Both the position numbers and the translations under genes were made by a program. Under the pieces are notes generated by a model. It had not been told where the DNA came from, made no database searches, and saw nothing but the letters and a program-made list of their open reading frames with translations. Shown piece after piece: positions 8,444 to 17,200 of a stretch of DNA of 64,000 bases (the stretch's first letter is position 1; each line of letters begins with the position of its first letter). Origin of the DNA: an uncultured Bacilli bacterium (GTDB taxonomy: Bacteria > Bacillota_I > Bacilli_A > Izemoplasmatales > UBA1188); assembly GCA_905235635.1 (NCBI GenBank), contig CAJOMC010000007.1, forward strand, positions 62,001 to 126,000, given 5' to 3'.

Positions 8444-9032
8444 TTATCTATTGTAGAATTCGACGATTAGGTTCTCTTTAATTTCTGGTAAGAATTCTTG
8501 TCTTTCAGGTAATCTAGTGTATTTAGCTTCCATCTTTTCTTCATTGAATTCAACGTATGGAACTCTAGATACTTTAGCTTCTAAACTTTCTTTAACGATA
8601 GTTAGATCTCTAGATTTTTCTTTTAAAGAGATAACTTGACCAACTTTAACTCTGATTGATGGGATATCAGCTTTATGCCCATCAAGAGTAACGTGACCAT
8701 GGCTAACAAGTTGTCTAGCTTGTCTTCTTGTAGATGCGAATCCAGCTCTATAAACTAGATTATCTAATCTACTTTCAAGAAGAATTAGGAAGTTAGTACC
8801 TTGTTTACCAGTTCTAATCTTTTTAGCTTCATCAAAAGTTTTACGGAATTGTTTTTCAGTTAAGCCATATAGGTATCTAACCTTTTGTTTTTCATTGAGT
8901 TGTGTACCATATTCAGTAACTTTTTTCTTTGCCTTGCCATGTTGGCCAGGAGCATAAGTTCTCTTTCTTAGGTCTTTCTCGTTTTCAAGGATAGATGCAC
9001 CGTATCTTCTAGCTTCCAGTATATCTTGCCAT
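8444..9032 (-). CDS. rpsD: 30S ribosomal protein S4, reading frame broken near the 5' end
   Basis: S4 nucleates 30S assembly. The body from ARRYG to the C-terminal VEFYNR reads cleanly, with the conserved YAPGQHG and the S4 RNA-binding domain RLDNLVYRAGFASTRRQARQ. The proper start is ATG 9032 after a strong GGAGG, and it reads MARYTG as in all S4 proteins, then Ser and TAG at 9009. The body lies in the +1 frame. The usual P-x-W-K-x before ARRYG is missing. Restoring about 14 nt would give 200 residues, the Bacillus length. A longer in-frame reading from TTG 9121 is untypical and runs through the leader. Either a sequence error or a real deletion. Confidence 0.85.
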
Positions 9033-9190
9033 ATATGATCCTCCTTTTTTAATTCTTGTGTATAAGAGGAGTACTTCCTTATGCATTTAGTTTGTTTTGA
9101 TAACCTCGCCTTAAGCAGCAAAGACTACTATTAAACCCTTAGGAACAAACTATTTTGAATAATTCGTACAGCTGCCTTTTATTACACAGC
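9033..9190 (-). promoter_or_regulatory. Long rpsD leader, candidate S4 autoregulatory element
   Basis: About 158 nt between the predicted rpsD transcription start and its start codon, far longer than most leaders here. Firmicutes rpsD is known to be controlled by S4 binding to such a leader. I could not fold it to a named model. Confidence 0.4.
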
Positions 9191-9196
9191 GTGCTT

Positions 9197-9225
9197 ATTA
9201 TCTCATAAATATATAATTATTTCAA
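9197..9225 (-). promoter_or_regulatory. Promoter of rpsD
   Basis: On the minus strand, TTGAAA (9225-9220), a 17-nt spacer and GATAAT (9202-9197). The rest of the 9226-9399 gap holds only AT-rich sequence and the promoter of the next gene (TATAAT 9374-9379, 14-nt leader with AGGTG). Confidence 0.7.
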
Positions 9226-9399
9226 GAAATAATTTTAGAGTTCAATTTTCTTTTATTTCTCTTTGTTTAATTGTAACAAATGAAATTATATTTATCATAA
9301 TATAAAGATTAGTTATGGGTAACCTCTTTTATGTGCCCCTATTCGTTTTAATAAGTATATAATATATATAACGTATAATTTAAATACTATAGGTGTAAT

Positions 9400-10527
9400 A
9401 TGGATAGTTATAAAGAAAGAGAGAAAAAGATAGTTCAAGTTGGAATAATAGGCATTATATCTAATATGTTGTTGGTTGTTGGAAAGATACTAGTTGGTTT
9501 AATCGCGTCCTCAATTTCTATTGTTGCGGATGGATTAAATAACTTATCAGACAGTATTTCGAGTATTATCACAGTAATTGGTACTAAATTAAGTAATAAA
9601 AAGCCTAGTAGAAAGTACCCATATGGTTATGGACGAATAGAATATATTACTAGTTTAACTATTTCCGCAATTATTGTGATTACTGGTGCGCTCGCAATAT
9701 TTGAATCAGTAAGAACGTTTATCACAAAACCAGAGGTATCTTATAGCGTTTATACTGTAGTGGTAGTATCTATTGCGATAGTAATAAAAATACTACAATG
9801 GTTGCTTTATAAAACACAAGGAAATAAGTATTCGTCAGAAAGCCTTAAGGCATCATCTCTTGACTCACTCATGGATGCATTCATTTCTTTATCAACACTA
9901 GTTGTCGCTATAATATGTCTCGTCTATAAAGATGCACATAACTGGAACCTTGAAGCTATCCTTGGTATTATAATTGGTTTATTTATCGTGAGAACTGGCA
10001 TTACAGTGCTTACTAATTCAGTGTCACTCTTAATTGGAAAGAGCACAGATAAGGAAATAGTTGCGAAGATTAAAAGAATCATCAAATCTAACGAAAAAGT
10101 ATTAGGCGTATACGATATCATTCTAAATAGTTATGGTCCAACCAAAACAATAGGCACAGCCCATATTGAAGTAGATGATAACCTAACCGCAAAAGAAATT
10201 CATAGGATTTCAAGAGAAATCACAAGAAACTGTTATGCTGAACTTGGTGTAATTATTACTCTTGGAATATATGCAAGTAATGTATCTAACCCTACTGGTA
10301 AAGCAATAAAAGATACAATAGAAGAATTTATTAAGAATAACATAGAAATAGTTCAATATCACGGATTCTATTTTGATGAAGACAAAAAGAATATTAACTT
10401 TGATATTATTTTTGAGTTTGATACCATAAACCCAGATGAAATAAAAGGAAATCTAGTCACTCTTTTAAAAGATAAATATCCTGAATATAACTTTGAGATA
10501 TTTGTGGATAGTAATTTTATCGAATAA
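9400..10527 (+). CDS. Cation diffusion facilitator, probably manganese efflux (MntE-like)
   Basis: Proton-coupled divalent metal exporter of the inner membrane, 375 residues, with about six membrane segments (15-210) and a long cytoplasmic C-terminal part. The transport site reads N47-x3-D51 on TM2 and D155-x3-D159 on TM5. This NDDD set is the one seen in manganese exporters such as pneumococcal MntE, while zinc exporters have a His-containing HDHD/DDHD set. The usual HPFGHGR loop is YPYGYGR here, without His. Metal choice is inference. Confidence 0.85.
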   Translation: MDSYKEREKKIVQVGIIGIISNMLLVVGKILVGLIASSISIVADGLNNLSDSISSIITVIGTKLSNKKPSRKYPYGYGRIEYITSLTISAIIVITGALAIFESVRTFITKPEVSYSVYTVVVVSIAIVIKILQWLLYKTQGNKYSSESLKASSLDSLMDAFISLSTLVVAIICLVYKDAHNWNLEAILGIIIGLFIVRTGITVLTNSVSLLIGKSTDKEIVAKIKRIIKSNEKVLGVYDIILNSYGPTKTIGTAHIEVDDNLTAKEIHRISREITRNCYAELGVIITLGIYASNVSNPTGKAIKDTIEEFIKNNIEIVQYHGFYFDEDKKNINFDIIFEFDTINPDEIKGNLVTLLKDKYPEYNFEIFVDSNFIE

Positions 10528-10550
10528 GAATTGTGAAGATTTTGTTAAGA

Positions 10551-10577
10551 TTAGCACTCGCACCTTGCAAGTGCTAA
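10551..10577. promoter_or_regulatory. CIRCE operator (HrcA site)
   Basis: TTAGCACTC-N9-AAGTGCTAA, one mismatch from the CIRCE consensus. It overlaps the -35 region of the hsp20 promoter, so HrcA binding should block it. hrcA is not in this window. Confidence 0.92.
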
Positions 10578-10592
10578 TTTTTATGTTATAAT
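10565..10592 (+). promoter_or_regulatory. Promoter of hsp20
   Basis: TTGCAA (10565-10570), a 16-nt spacer and TATAAT (10587-10592). The -35 lies inside the CIRCE element. Confidence 0.75.
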
Positions 10593-10621
10593 CTTGGTGT
10601 AAAAAAGTAGGAGGTTTTACA

Positions 10622-11038
10622 ATGAAAAACGAATTAAGAATTTTTGATCCAAGATTTGATTTATTTGATACTTTCTTTGATGATCCATTCTTTAAAAGAC
10701 CTCAAAGAGTAGAAGCCCATATGGCTGTTGATGTTCTAGAACATGATAATGACTATGAAATAGTCGCTGATGTACCAGGACTCGCTAAAGATAATATCAC
10801 CTTAGAATATGAGGAAGGCAATCTAACAATCTCGGTATCTAAGACTGAAGAGAAAGAAGAAAAAGAAAAGAAATATGTTAGAAAAGAACGCCACTCATAT
10901 AGCTTTAGAAGAACATTCTATGTTGGAAACATCAACGAAGAAGATATTAAAGCTAAACTTACTAATGGTGAACTACACGTAACTGTGCCAAAAGAAAAAC
11001 AACAAGTTATCACAAAGAAAACAATTGATATTGAATAA
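10622..11038 (+). CDS. Small heat-shock protein Hsp20
   Basis: ATP-independent holdase chaperone, 138 residues. A short N-terminal arm rich in Phe and Asp (FDPRFDLFDTFFDDPFF), an alpha-crystallin domain (about 32-125) with VADVPGLAKDNITLEYEEG, and a C-terminal I-D-I tail motif for oligomer contacts. Strong AGGAGG site. Heat control by HrcA is shown by the CIRCE element upstream. A monocistronic unit closed by a long hairpin. Confidence 0.95.
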   Translation: MKNELRIFDPRFDLFDTFFDDPFFKRPQRVEAHMAVDVLEHDNDYEIVADVPGLAKDNITLEYEEGNLTISVSKTEEKEEKEKKYVRKERHSYSFRRTFYVGNINEEDIKAKLTNGELHVTVPKEKQQVITKKTIDIE

Positions 11039-11056
11039 TCACATCACAAAAGGATT

Positions 11057-11093
11057 ATAGTAAAAGCCCCATTTTTCTTGGGGCTTTTACTAT
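11057..11093 (+). terminator. Terminator after hsp20
   Basis: A 14-bp stem (11057-11070 with 11080-11093), GC-rich at the loop end with an A/T base. Confidence 0.8.
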
Positions 11094-11103
11094 ATTTATG
11101 TAG

Positions 11104-11109
11104 TATAAT
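11104..11109 (+). promoter_or_regulatory. TATAAT exactly 6 nt before an ATG (leaderless start)
   Basis: TATAAT at 11104-11109, then CATATT, then the ATG at 11116. Predicted transcription start is the A of ATG. No ribosome binding site exists. Confidence 0.65.
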
Positions 11110-11115
11110 CATATT

Positions 11116-11592
11116 ATGTTAAAAGTTCATATGCTTGTTGGTATACAAGGATCTGGTAAAACTACATATTCAAAAATACTATCTAAAAAAGAAGGAATCC
11201 CTATTGTGTCAACTGATGGTATAAGGGATGAAGACCCAACTCTTGAAGGAATGGATGTATTCACTTTAGCCTTTGATAGAGTAGTGGCTTACCTAAAAGA
11301 AGGAAAAAGTGTCATTTACGATGCGACTAATGTCACACCACTTGTAAGAAGTAGATTCTTTACCGCAATGGAAGAAAGAGGAATAAATAGAAATGAATAT
11401 GAAATAATAGCTCATTTCTTCACTCCTAACCTAGAACTAAGCCTAGCCAGAGTAATAAAAAGAAATAATATTCCTGGTGAAAGATTCTTGCCACTTGATG
11501 TGGTAGAAAACTATTCAAAGAATATAATAAAACCCACTATTGAAGAGGGTTTTAAAGAAATAGTCACAATAGATAACTATGTAATCTATTAG
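11116..11592 (+). CDS. AAA_33-type P-loop kinase/ATPase
   Basis: 158 residues resembling the kinase part of T4-type polynucleotide kinases and related small P-loop kinases. Walker A is GIQGSGKT (9-16), with D34 in the STD segment and YDATN at 68-72 as in that family. The substrate is unknown; a nucleic-acid, nucleoside or small-molecule kinase are all possible. It converges with rqcH with a 4-nt overlap of the ends. No ribosome binding site; apparently leaderless. Confidence 0.75.
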   Translation: MLKVHMLVGIQGSGKTTYSKILSKKEGIPIVSTDGIRDEDPTLEGMDVFTLAFDRVVAYLKEGKSVIYDATNVTPLVRSRFFTAMEERGINRNEYEIIAHFFTPNLELSLARVIKRNNIPGERFLPLDVVENYSKNIIKPTIEEGFKEIVTIDNYVIY

Positions 11593-13208
11593 TCATGAGG
11601 ATCTATATAAATAGTCTTATAGTTAGTATATGATACGAAGCATCCCTTTTTCCCAGGGATCTTTTTTATATGTTTAACATAAGTGTAATCGACAGGGACA
11701 GAAGAAGAACTCTTTGCTTCACTGTGAAGAGCTGCAAGATTTGACGCAAATCTAATAACGTCCTCAGTCAACTTATTATCTCCCGTTACTATCACATGGG
11801 AGCCATGTCCATTCTTGATATGGAACCATAAATCATCCTTTCTCGCTAGTTTATTAGTAAGATAATTATTCTGTAGGTTATTCTTTCCCACATAAACTAC
11901 ACAATCATTAATTTTGTATGTTAAAAAGTTTGGAATATACTTTTTCTTTTTACTATAAATCTTATCTCTTAGGTAGCCTCCTAAGAGAAGTTCTTGTCTT
12001 ATTTCTTCAATATCTTTAAGAGAACCATTTTTTAACTGGTAAAGAAGAAGCTTAAAGTATTCAAGTTCATTACTTGATATTTCTAGTTGCTCGTTTAAGT
12101 GAGATATCGCAGCCTTAGCCTTCTTATATTTCTTATAATAGATATTAGCGTTATCTTTTAGTGATTTAGATGGATCAAGTTTAATCTCTACTTCTTCATT
12201 ATTATAGTAATTAAGAAGAGTGATACTATCATTTCTTGTATAAGGAAGATATGATGATGACATAAGAAGTTCTCCTTTAATTCTTAAATCATCAGAGTTA
12301 ATGTCATTATCATATTCATTATTAAGTATCTGGATCTTTTTCTCTAATCTTTTAATGTTTGAATTAACACATTGATAGATCTTTATATTATTATCTTTTA
12401 GATTCTTTTCTCTTGTGGTTTTATCATAATAAAGATATAAAACCTCAGATAAAGTATCATATTTAGTCCCACCACCTAAAATATCAAAATAGTAGTAATC
12501 TTTAGGATATAATGTTGGCTCTAGTTTATTAATGGTATCTATAAGTAAAGCCCCAAAATCCCTTCCATTATTTCTATAAATATCTAGGAGGTATTCCGCC
12601 AGTTTTGGCGAAATACCTGCGATATTATCTACTATATCTTTCGATAGTAAATCAACACTAGAAGATATAAAATTATTTACATTATCTTTATTTAAAGGAT
12701 CTATTTTTTCATTCTTAAGAGGAATATATTTAAGGCCTCTCATTATGCCTCTTGAGTTGTTTTCGATAGTAGATAATTGTTTAATCGCATCTAATATTAC
12801 ATGGTTTTCATCCAACACAATAAGATTAGAAAATCTCCCTATTAACTCAAGGATGATGTATTTAGTTGTTGAGCCATAAAATTCGTCTCTTGACTCTATT
12901 TTAATCTCCACAACCCTATCATTATTAAGTTGAGATATCCCTCTTATTATTGAACCCAGGAAATGTTTTCTTAAAAACATAGCGAAAGATGACACTTCAT
13001 TTAATCTTTCTAGTCTTTCCTTTGAAAGAAAGATTGTGGGATTATTATATGACACAGATAAATAAAGGAAATTGTTCCTCCCTTTTGACCTAATTACGAA
13101 TTGATAATCTGTCTTAGAAATTTCATCTATATTATCGATTCTTCCATTATTTAGTTCATCATTTAGTTCATAAACTAAGTGTTTTAAAAATATACCATCA
13201 AGTGCCAT
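11589..13208 (-). CDS. rqcH: Ribosome quality-control protein RqcH (NFACT family)
   Basis: Binds stalled 50S-peptidyl-tRNA complexes and directs C-terminal Ala tailing. 539 residues with the NFACT-N domain including D97-R98 (the DR pair needed for tailing), helix-hairpin-helix and coiled-coil middle (about 270-400), and NFACT-R with DLWFHIKNGHGSH near 470. Often annotated as fibronectin-binding protein FbpA. The ATG at 13208 sits 6 nt after TATAAT with no ribosome binding site. Confidence 0.93.
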   Translation of the reverse strand: MALDGIFLKHLVYELNDELNNGRIDNIDEISKTDYQFVIRSKGRNNFLYLSVSYNNPTIFLSKERLERLNEVSSFAMFLRKHFLGSIIRGISQLNNDRVVEIKIESRDEFYGSTTKYIILELIGRFSNLIVLDENHVILDAIKQLSTIENNSRGIMRGLKYIPLKNEKIDPLNKDNVNNFISSSVDLLSKDIVDNIAGISPKLAEYLLDIYRNNGRDFGALLIDTINKLEPTLYPKDYYYFDILGGGTKYDTLSEVLYLYYDKTTREKNLKDNNIKIYQCVNSNIKRLEKKIQILNNEYDNDINSDDLRIKGELLMSSSYLPYTRNDSITLLNYYNNEEVEIKLDPSKSLKDNANIYYKKYKKAKAAISHLNEQLEISSNELEYFKLLLYQLKNGSLKDIEEIRQELLLGGYLRDKIYSKKKKYIPNFLTYKINDCVVYVGKNNLQNNYLTNKLARKDDLWFHIKNGHGSHVIVTGDNKLTEDVIRFASNLAALHSEAKSSSSVPVDYTYVKHIKKIPGKKGCFVSYTNYKTIYIDPHD

Positions 13209-13214
13209 ATCTTA

Positions 13215-13220
13215 ATTATA
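13215..13220 (-). promoter_or_regulatory. TATAAT 6 nt before the rqcH ATG (leaderless start)
   Basis: On the minus strand, TATAAT (13220-13215), TAAGAT, ATG at 13208. Same geometry as at 11104, 34541, 34568 and 36887. Confidence 0.65.
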
Positions 13221-13313
13221 CAATATCTTGGAGGCTAAATAATGATTTTTTGACAACTTTTAGAGTTATGTATGAGAGGTTGTGATATAATATTTTAAAG
13301 GAGGAAGAGACCC

Positions 13314-13955
13314 GTGAAATTAAACGAAAGAGGATTACTTGTTGTATTAAGCGGACCATCAGGTGTTGGGAAAGGGACTGTAAGAAAGGCCCTCTTTGCT
13401 TCCGAGGGTCAAAACTTCACGTATTCTGTTTCGATGACCACAAGACCTAAAAGAGAAGGCGAGATTGAAGGTAAAGATTACTTCTTTGTAACTGAAGAAG
13501 AATTTAAGAAAAAGATTGAAGCGGGAGAACTTCTTGAATACACATATTTTTGTGGAAATTATTATGGCACACCACTAAGCCAGGTTGAGGAAGCCTTAGA
13601 CAGCGGAAAGGAATTAATCCTTGAAATTGAGGTTAATGGCTGTAGACAAGTTAAAGAAAAAATGGTTGATGCGGTGACGATCTTCATCGTTCCACCAAAT
13701 AAAGATGTGCTCTATCAAAGACTTATGAGAAGAGGAACCGAATCACCAGAAGAAGTTCAAAAGAGAATCTCGAAAGCTAATGCTGAATTTGGGCTCGCAT
13801 ACCAATATGATTACATTGTTGTTAATGATGATGTTAAAAATGCAGCCGATAGAATTAGGGCAATTATCCGTGCTGAACACGCAAGCACAAGAAGAAGTAT
13901 ATATAAGTATTATGAATTATTAGGAGATACAGGAGAAAATAAAGATGAGCAGTAA
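13314..13955 (+). CDS. gmk: Guanylate kinase
   Basis: Converts GMP to GDP with ATP. 213 residues with P-loop GPSGVGKGT (14-22) and the GMP-binding region SVSMTTRPKREGE. The start is GTG at 13314 after AGGAGGA. An extended -10 (TGA-TATAAT, 13283-13291) lies upstream. It overlaps rpoZ by 11 nt, the same gmk-rpoZ pairing as in many Firmicutes. Confidence 0.96.
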   Translation: MKLNERGLLVVLSGPSGVGKGTVRKALFASEGQNFTYSVSMTTRPKREGEIEGKDYFFVTEEEFKKKIEAGELLEYTYFCGNYYGTPLSQVEEALDSGKELILEIEVNGCRQVKEKMVDAVTIFIVPPNKDVLYQRLMRRGTESPEEVQKRISKANAEFGLAYQYDYIVVNDDVKNAADRIRAIIRAEHASTRRSIYKYYELLGDTGENKDEQ

Positions 13956-14211
13956 TGAAAATAGGAATCCAGAGGGATTAAGCTATCCATCAATAGATGA
14001 TTTATTAGTTGTTATCGATTCAAAATATAAATTAGCTTATACAGCTGCGAAACGTGCTAAATTAATTAAGGCCGAAGGATGTACTTTAATGGATGACTTA
14101 GGTGGTGCTAAATGTGATAAACCAGTTGGTCAAGCACTAGAAGAAATACTCGCTGGTAAGGTTCATATTGAATTTGAATCTAATACCTCAGATAACGATA
14201 AAGAAGAATAA
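13945..14211 (+). CDS. rpoZ: RNA polymerase omega subunit
   Basis: Small subunit that helps fold and hold beta-prime. 88 residues with the conserved PSIDDLL near 16-22, the SKYKLAYTAAKRA helix, and an acidic tail. It overlaps gmk by 11 nt and is followed by a terminator. Confidence 0.93.
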   Translation: MSSNENRNPEGLSYPSIDDLLVVIDSKYKLAYTAAKRAKLIKAEGCTLMDDLGGAKCDKPVGQALEEILAGKVHIEFESNTSDNDKEE

Positions 14212-14224
14212 AAAATGTTTACTA

Positions 14225-14266
14225 ATTATAGCCATTAATAAATATTAATGTGCTATAATTTTTTTA
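14225..14266 (+). terminator. Terminator after rpoZ that doubles as the polC promoter
   Basis: ATTATAGC (14225-14232) pairs with GCTATAAT (14252-14259), with an inner ATTAAT pair, followed by seven T. The 3' arm is also TGC-TATAAT (14251-14259), an extended -10 that would start polC mRNA near 14266 with a 14-nt leader holding GAGG. Confidence 0.75.
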
Positions 14267-14279
14267 ACGAGGTAGGCTT

Positions 14280-17200
14280 ATGGATATACAGAAATTATTA
14301 GATAATATTGGCTATAATAGTGACTATTTGACACAAAATCTTCACGTAAAAAAGGCGGTTTTAGACCCCGTTTTTGCTTCACTTGACATTATTTTTGAAT
14401 CAGATAGACCAATAATAATTTCTGAATACGAAGAACTAACTCAACGTCTTGATAACTTAAGGCTTAGAAATGTTGATCATATTACCTATTCATTTACCTT
14501 TAATGAATATAATGAGAGTGATATTTACGACTATTTTAACTATGTTTCAAGAAAAATAAATAAAGATAACAGAGCCCTATATTTTAATAAAAAATACGAA
14601 TATGGAACTCTAACGGTAGAAATTCCAGGTAAAGAGTCAGGATTCCTCGTTCAGAGAAATCAAATATTAAAATTGATGAAGGATTCAGGCTTTACTCAAT
14701 TATCACTTGAACTAAAACTTAAATACGATAAGGAAGAGATAGAGAAATCTATCAGTAGTGAAATAGATTATTCAGTTCTTGAAGCCAAAACTAGACTTGA
14801 AAAAACTAAAGAGGAGGTTTGGGTTCAATATTTACCTGATAAAAAAATATATGGCTCTGAAAAAAGCGCAATAGAAATACCTGACAATCAGGTTGAGTTT
14901 GATAGGTTTAATCAAAAAGAAACAAGATCTGCCTTTGTGTTAAAAGGCATAGTGGAATATATAGATCAAGATGCCTTAAAGAAACGGGGAAATTTTAAAA
15001 TGGTTCTTCGCGATGATACAGGAAGAATCTATTGCTCCAGATCTTTAAAAGGTAATGATAAATTTTTCTTCAAAGAAATAAAGGTTAACCAAAAGATTAT
15101 TGTTCAAGGTTATTTAAGAATATCACCTGCTGGCGATGTCAGTTTAAACATCACTAACTGTGCACATACTGAATCAAGGATTCCAATTACTTCAAGAGTT
15201 GATATTGAACCTAAAAAGAGAGTGGAACTTAATCTCCATACTAAGATGAGTGCACTTGATGGTGTTGATGAAATGAAAGATTATTGCGAAGCTGCAGCAT
15301 ACTTTGGCCACTCTGCTATTGCGGTAACCGATACAGGTGGTGTACAAAGCTTCCATGATTTATATGAGTTTGTAAATGATCCTAAGAAAAACCCAGATAA
15401 AGCTCTAAAACCTTTATATGGTGTTGAATTAAATTATGTTGATGAAGATGAAATCAAGATAGCACACAATCTTGAAGATATTAATTTAGAAGATGCGACA
15501 TATGTAGTATTTGACTTAGAAACTACAGGTATTTCTGTGAACTTTGAAAGAATTATAGAAGTGTCAGCAGTTAAGATTAAACATGGAGTTATTGTTGATC
15601 AGTTTACTACTCTAGTTAACCCAGAAAAGAATATTCACTATTCGGTCTCAAAATTAACTACAATTAAAAATGAAGATGTTAAGAATGCACCTTCAAGAGA
15701 AGTTGCATTAAAACAATTTAGAGATTTTATAAAAGATACTGTGCTTGTTGCGCATAATGCATCATTCGATATTGGGCACCTAACTAAAAACTTTGATGAT
15801 TTAGGTTATGAAAGAATCAATTACCCATTAATCGATACACTAATTCTTGCGAAAGCGCTATATCCAGGAAAAAGAGCTTACGGTCTTGCGCCTATGTGTA
15901 AGTTCTTGAACGTAAGACTTGATCAGCACCATAGAGCTTTAGCCGACTCAACTGCGACCGGCCAAATCTTTATAATAATGCTTGAAGAAGCTAAGAAAAG
16001 AGGAATTAAATACCATAGTGAATTAAATACATTAATTGATCCTAAGGAAGCATTTAAATTCCCAATCTCTCATACAATAGATTTACTTGTTCAAAATCAA
16101 ATAGGTTTAAGAAATCTTTATCATATTTTATCTATCGCATCTACTGAGAATTTCTCATTAGATCCAATAGTCACAAAGAAAGTAATAGAAAAATATAGAG
16201 AAGGAATACTCATTGGGTCAGGTGATAGAGTAAGCCACTTCTTTGATGTGGCATTCACTAAGACTGAAGAAGAATTAGAAAAGATAATTGATTTCTATGA
16301 TTACATAGAGATTGAACCAACATCTAACTTTGTCTATGAACAACTTCATATGGATGATTATGAGTTCTGTGTCCAACATACCTATAAGAAAGTTATCGCA
16401 ATGGCTAAAAAACATAATATTCCAGTCGTTGCGGTTGGCGATGTTCATCAAATAAATAAAGATGAAACATTATATAGAAGCATTTTAGTTAATACTGAAA
16501 GAGTTGGTAAATTAAGAAGACATCCTCTTTATATGTTTGGAGGAGAAAATGATGATATGCCACCTATGGAAATCGCAATCCCATCATCATACTATAAGAC
16601 CACAAGAGAAATGTTAGAAGATTTCTCATATTTAGGGTCAGACCTCGCATATGAAGTTGTTGTAACGAATACTAACTTAATTGCGGATTCATGTGAATTT
16701 GTCCAATCATTCAATAATAACCCTTATCCACCAAAAGATGATTTCTTAAAAGATTTAGGTATTCCATCTGCGGAGGAATTTGTTAAAGAATTAACACTTG
16801 AAAATGCTCATAAATTATATGGTGACTTGCTTCCTGGTATTGTTAAAGATAGGATCGATCACGAACTAGAACCAATTATTGGAAATAAATTCTCCACAAT
16901 CTATGCGATATCACATTTAATAGTTAAGAAATCAAGAGAAGATGGCTATGAAGTTGGTTCAAGAGGTTCTGTTGGTTCATCTTTAGTCGCATATCTTATG
17001 GAAATAACTGAGGTTAATTCACTCCCACCTCACTATTATTGTCCTAAATGTTCATATAGCGCATTTAAGATGACAGAATCAGAAAAGAAAAAATATGGAA
17101 TAAGAAAAGATGAAGAATTATTCCAAAATAATTTAAATGAAGTAACAAGTGGATACGACTTACCTGATGCAAAATGCCCAATATGTGGAACGCTGCTCAA

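Noticed and set aside
9033-9121. In-frame N-terminal extension of S4 from TTG 9121
   Set aside because: The extension resembles no S4 N-terminus, contains the real ribosome binding site, and reads through the leader.
9300-9399. Metal riboswitch before the CDF gene
   Set aside because: A promoter lies 14 nt before the coding start, and no manganese or NiCo riboswitch core could be recognised.
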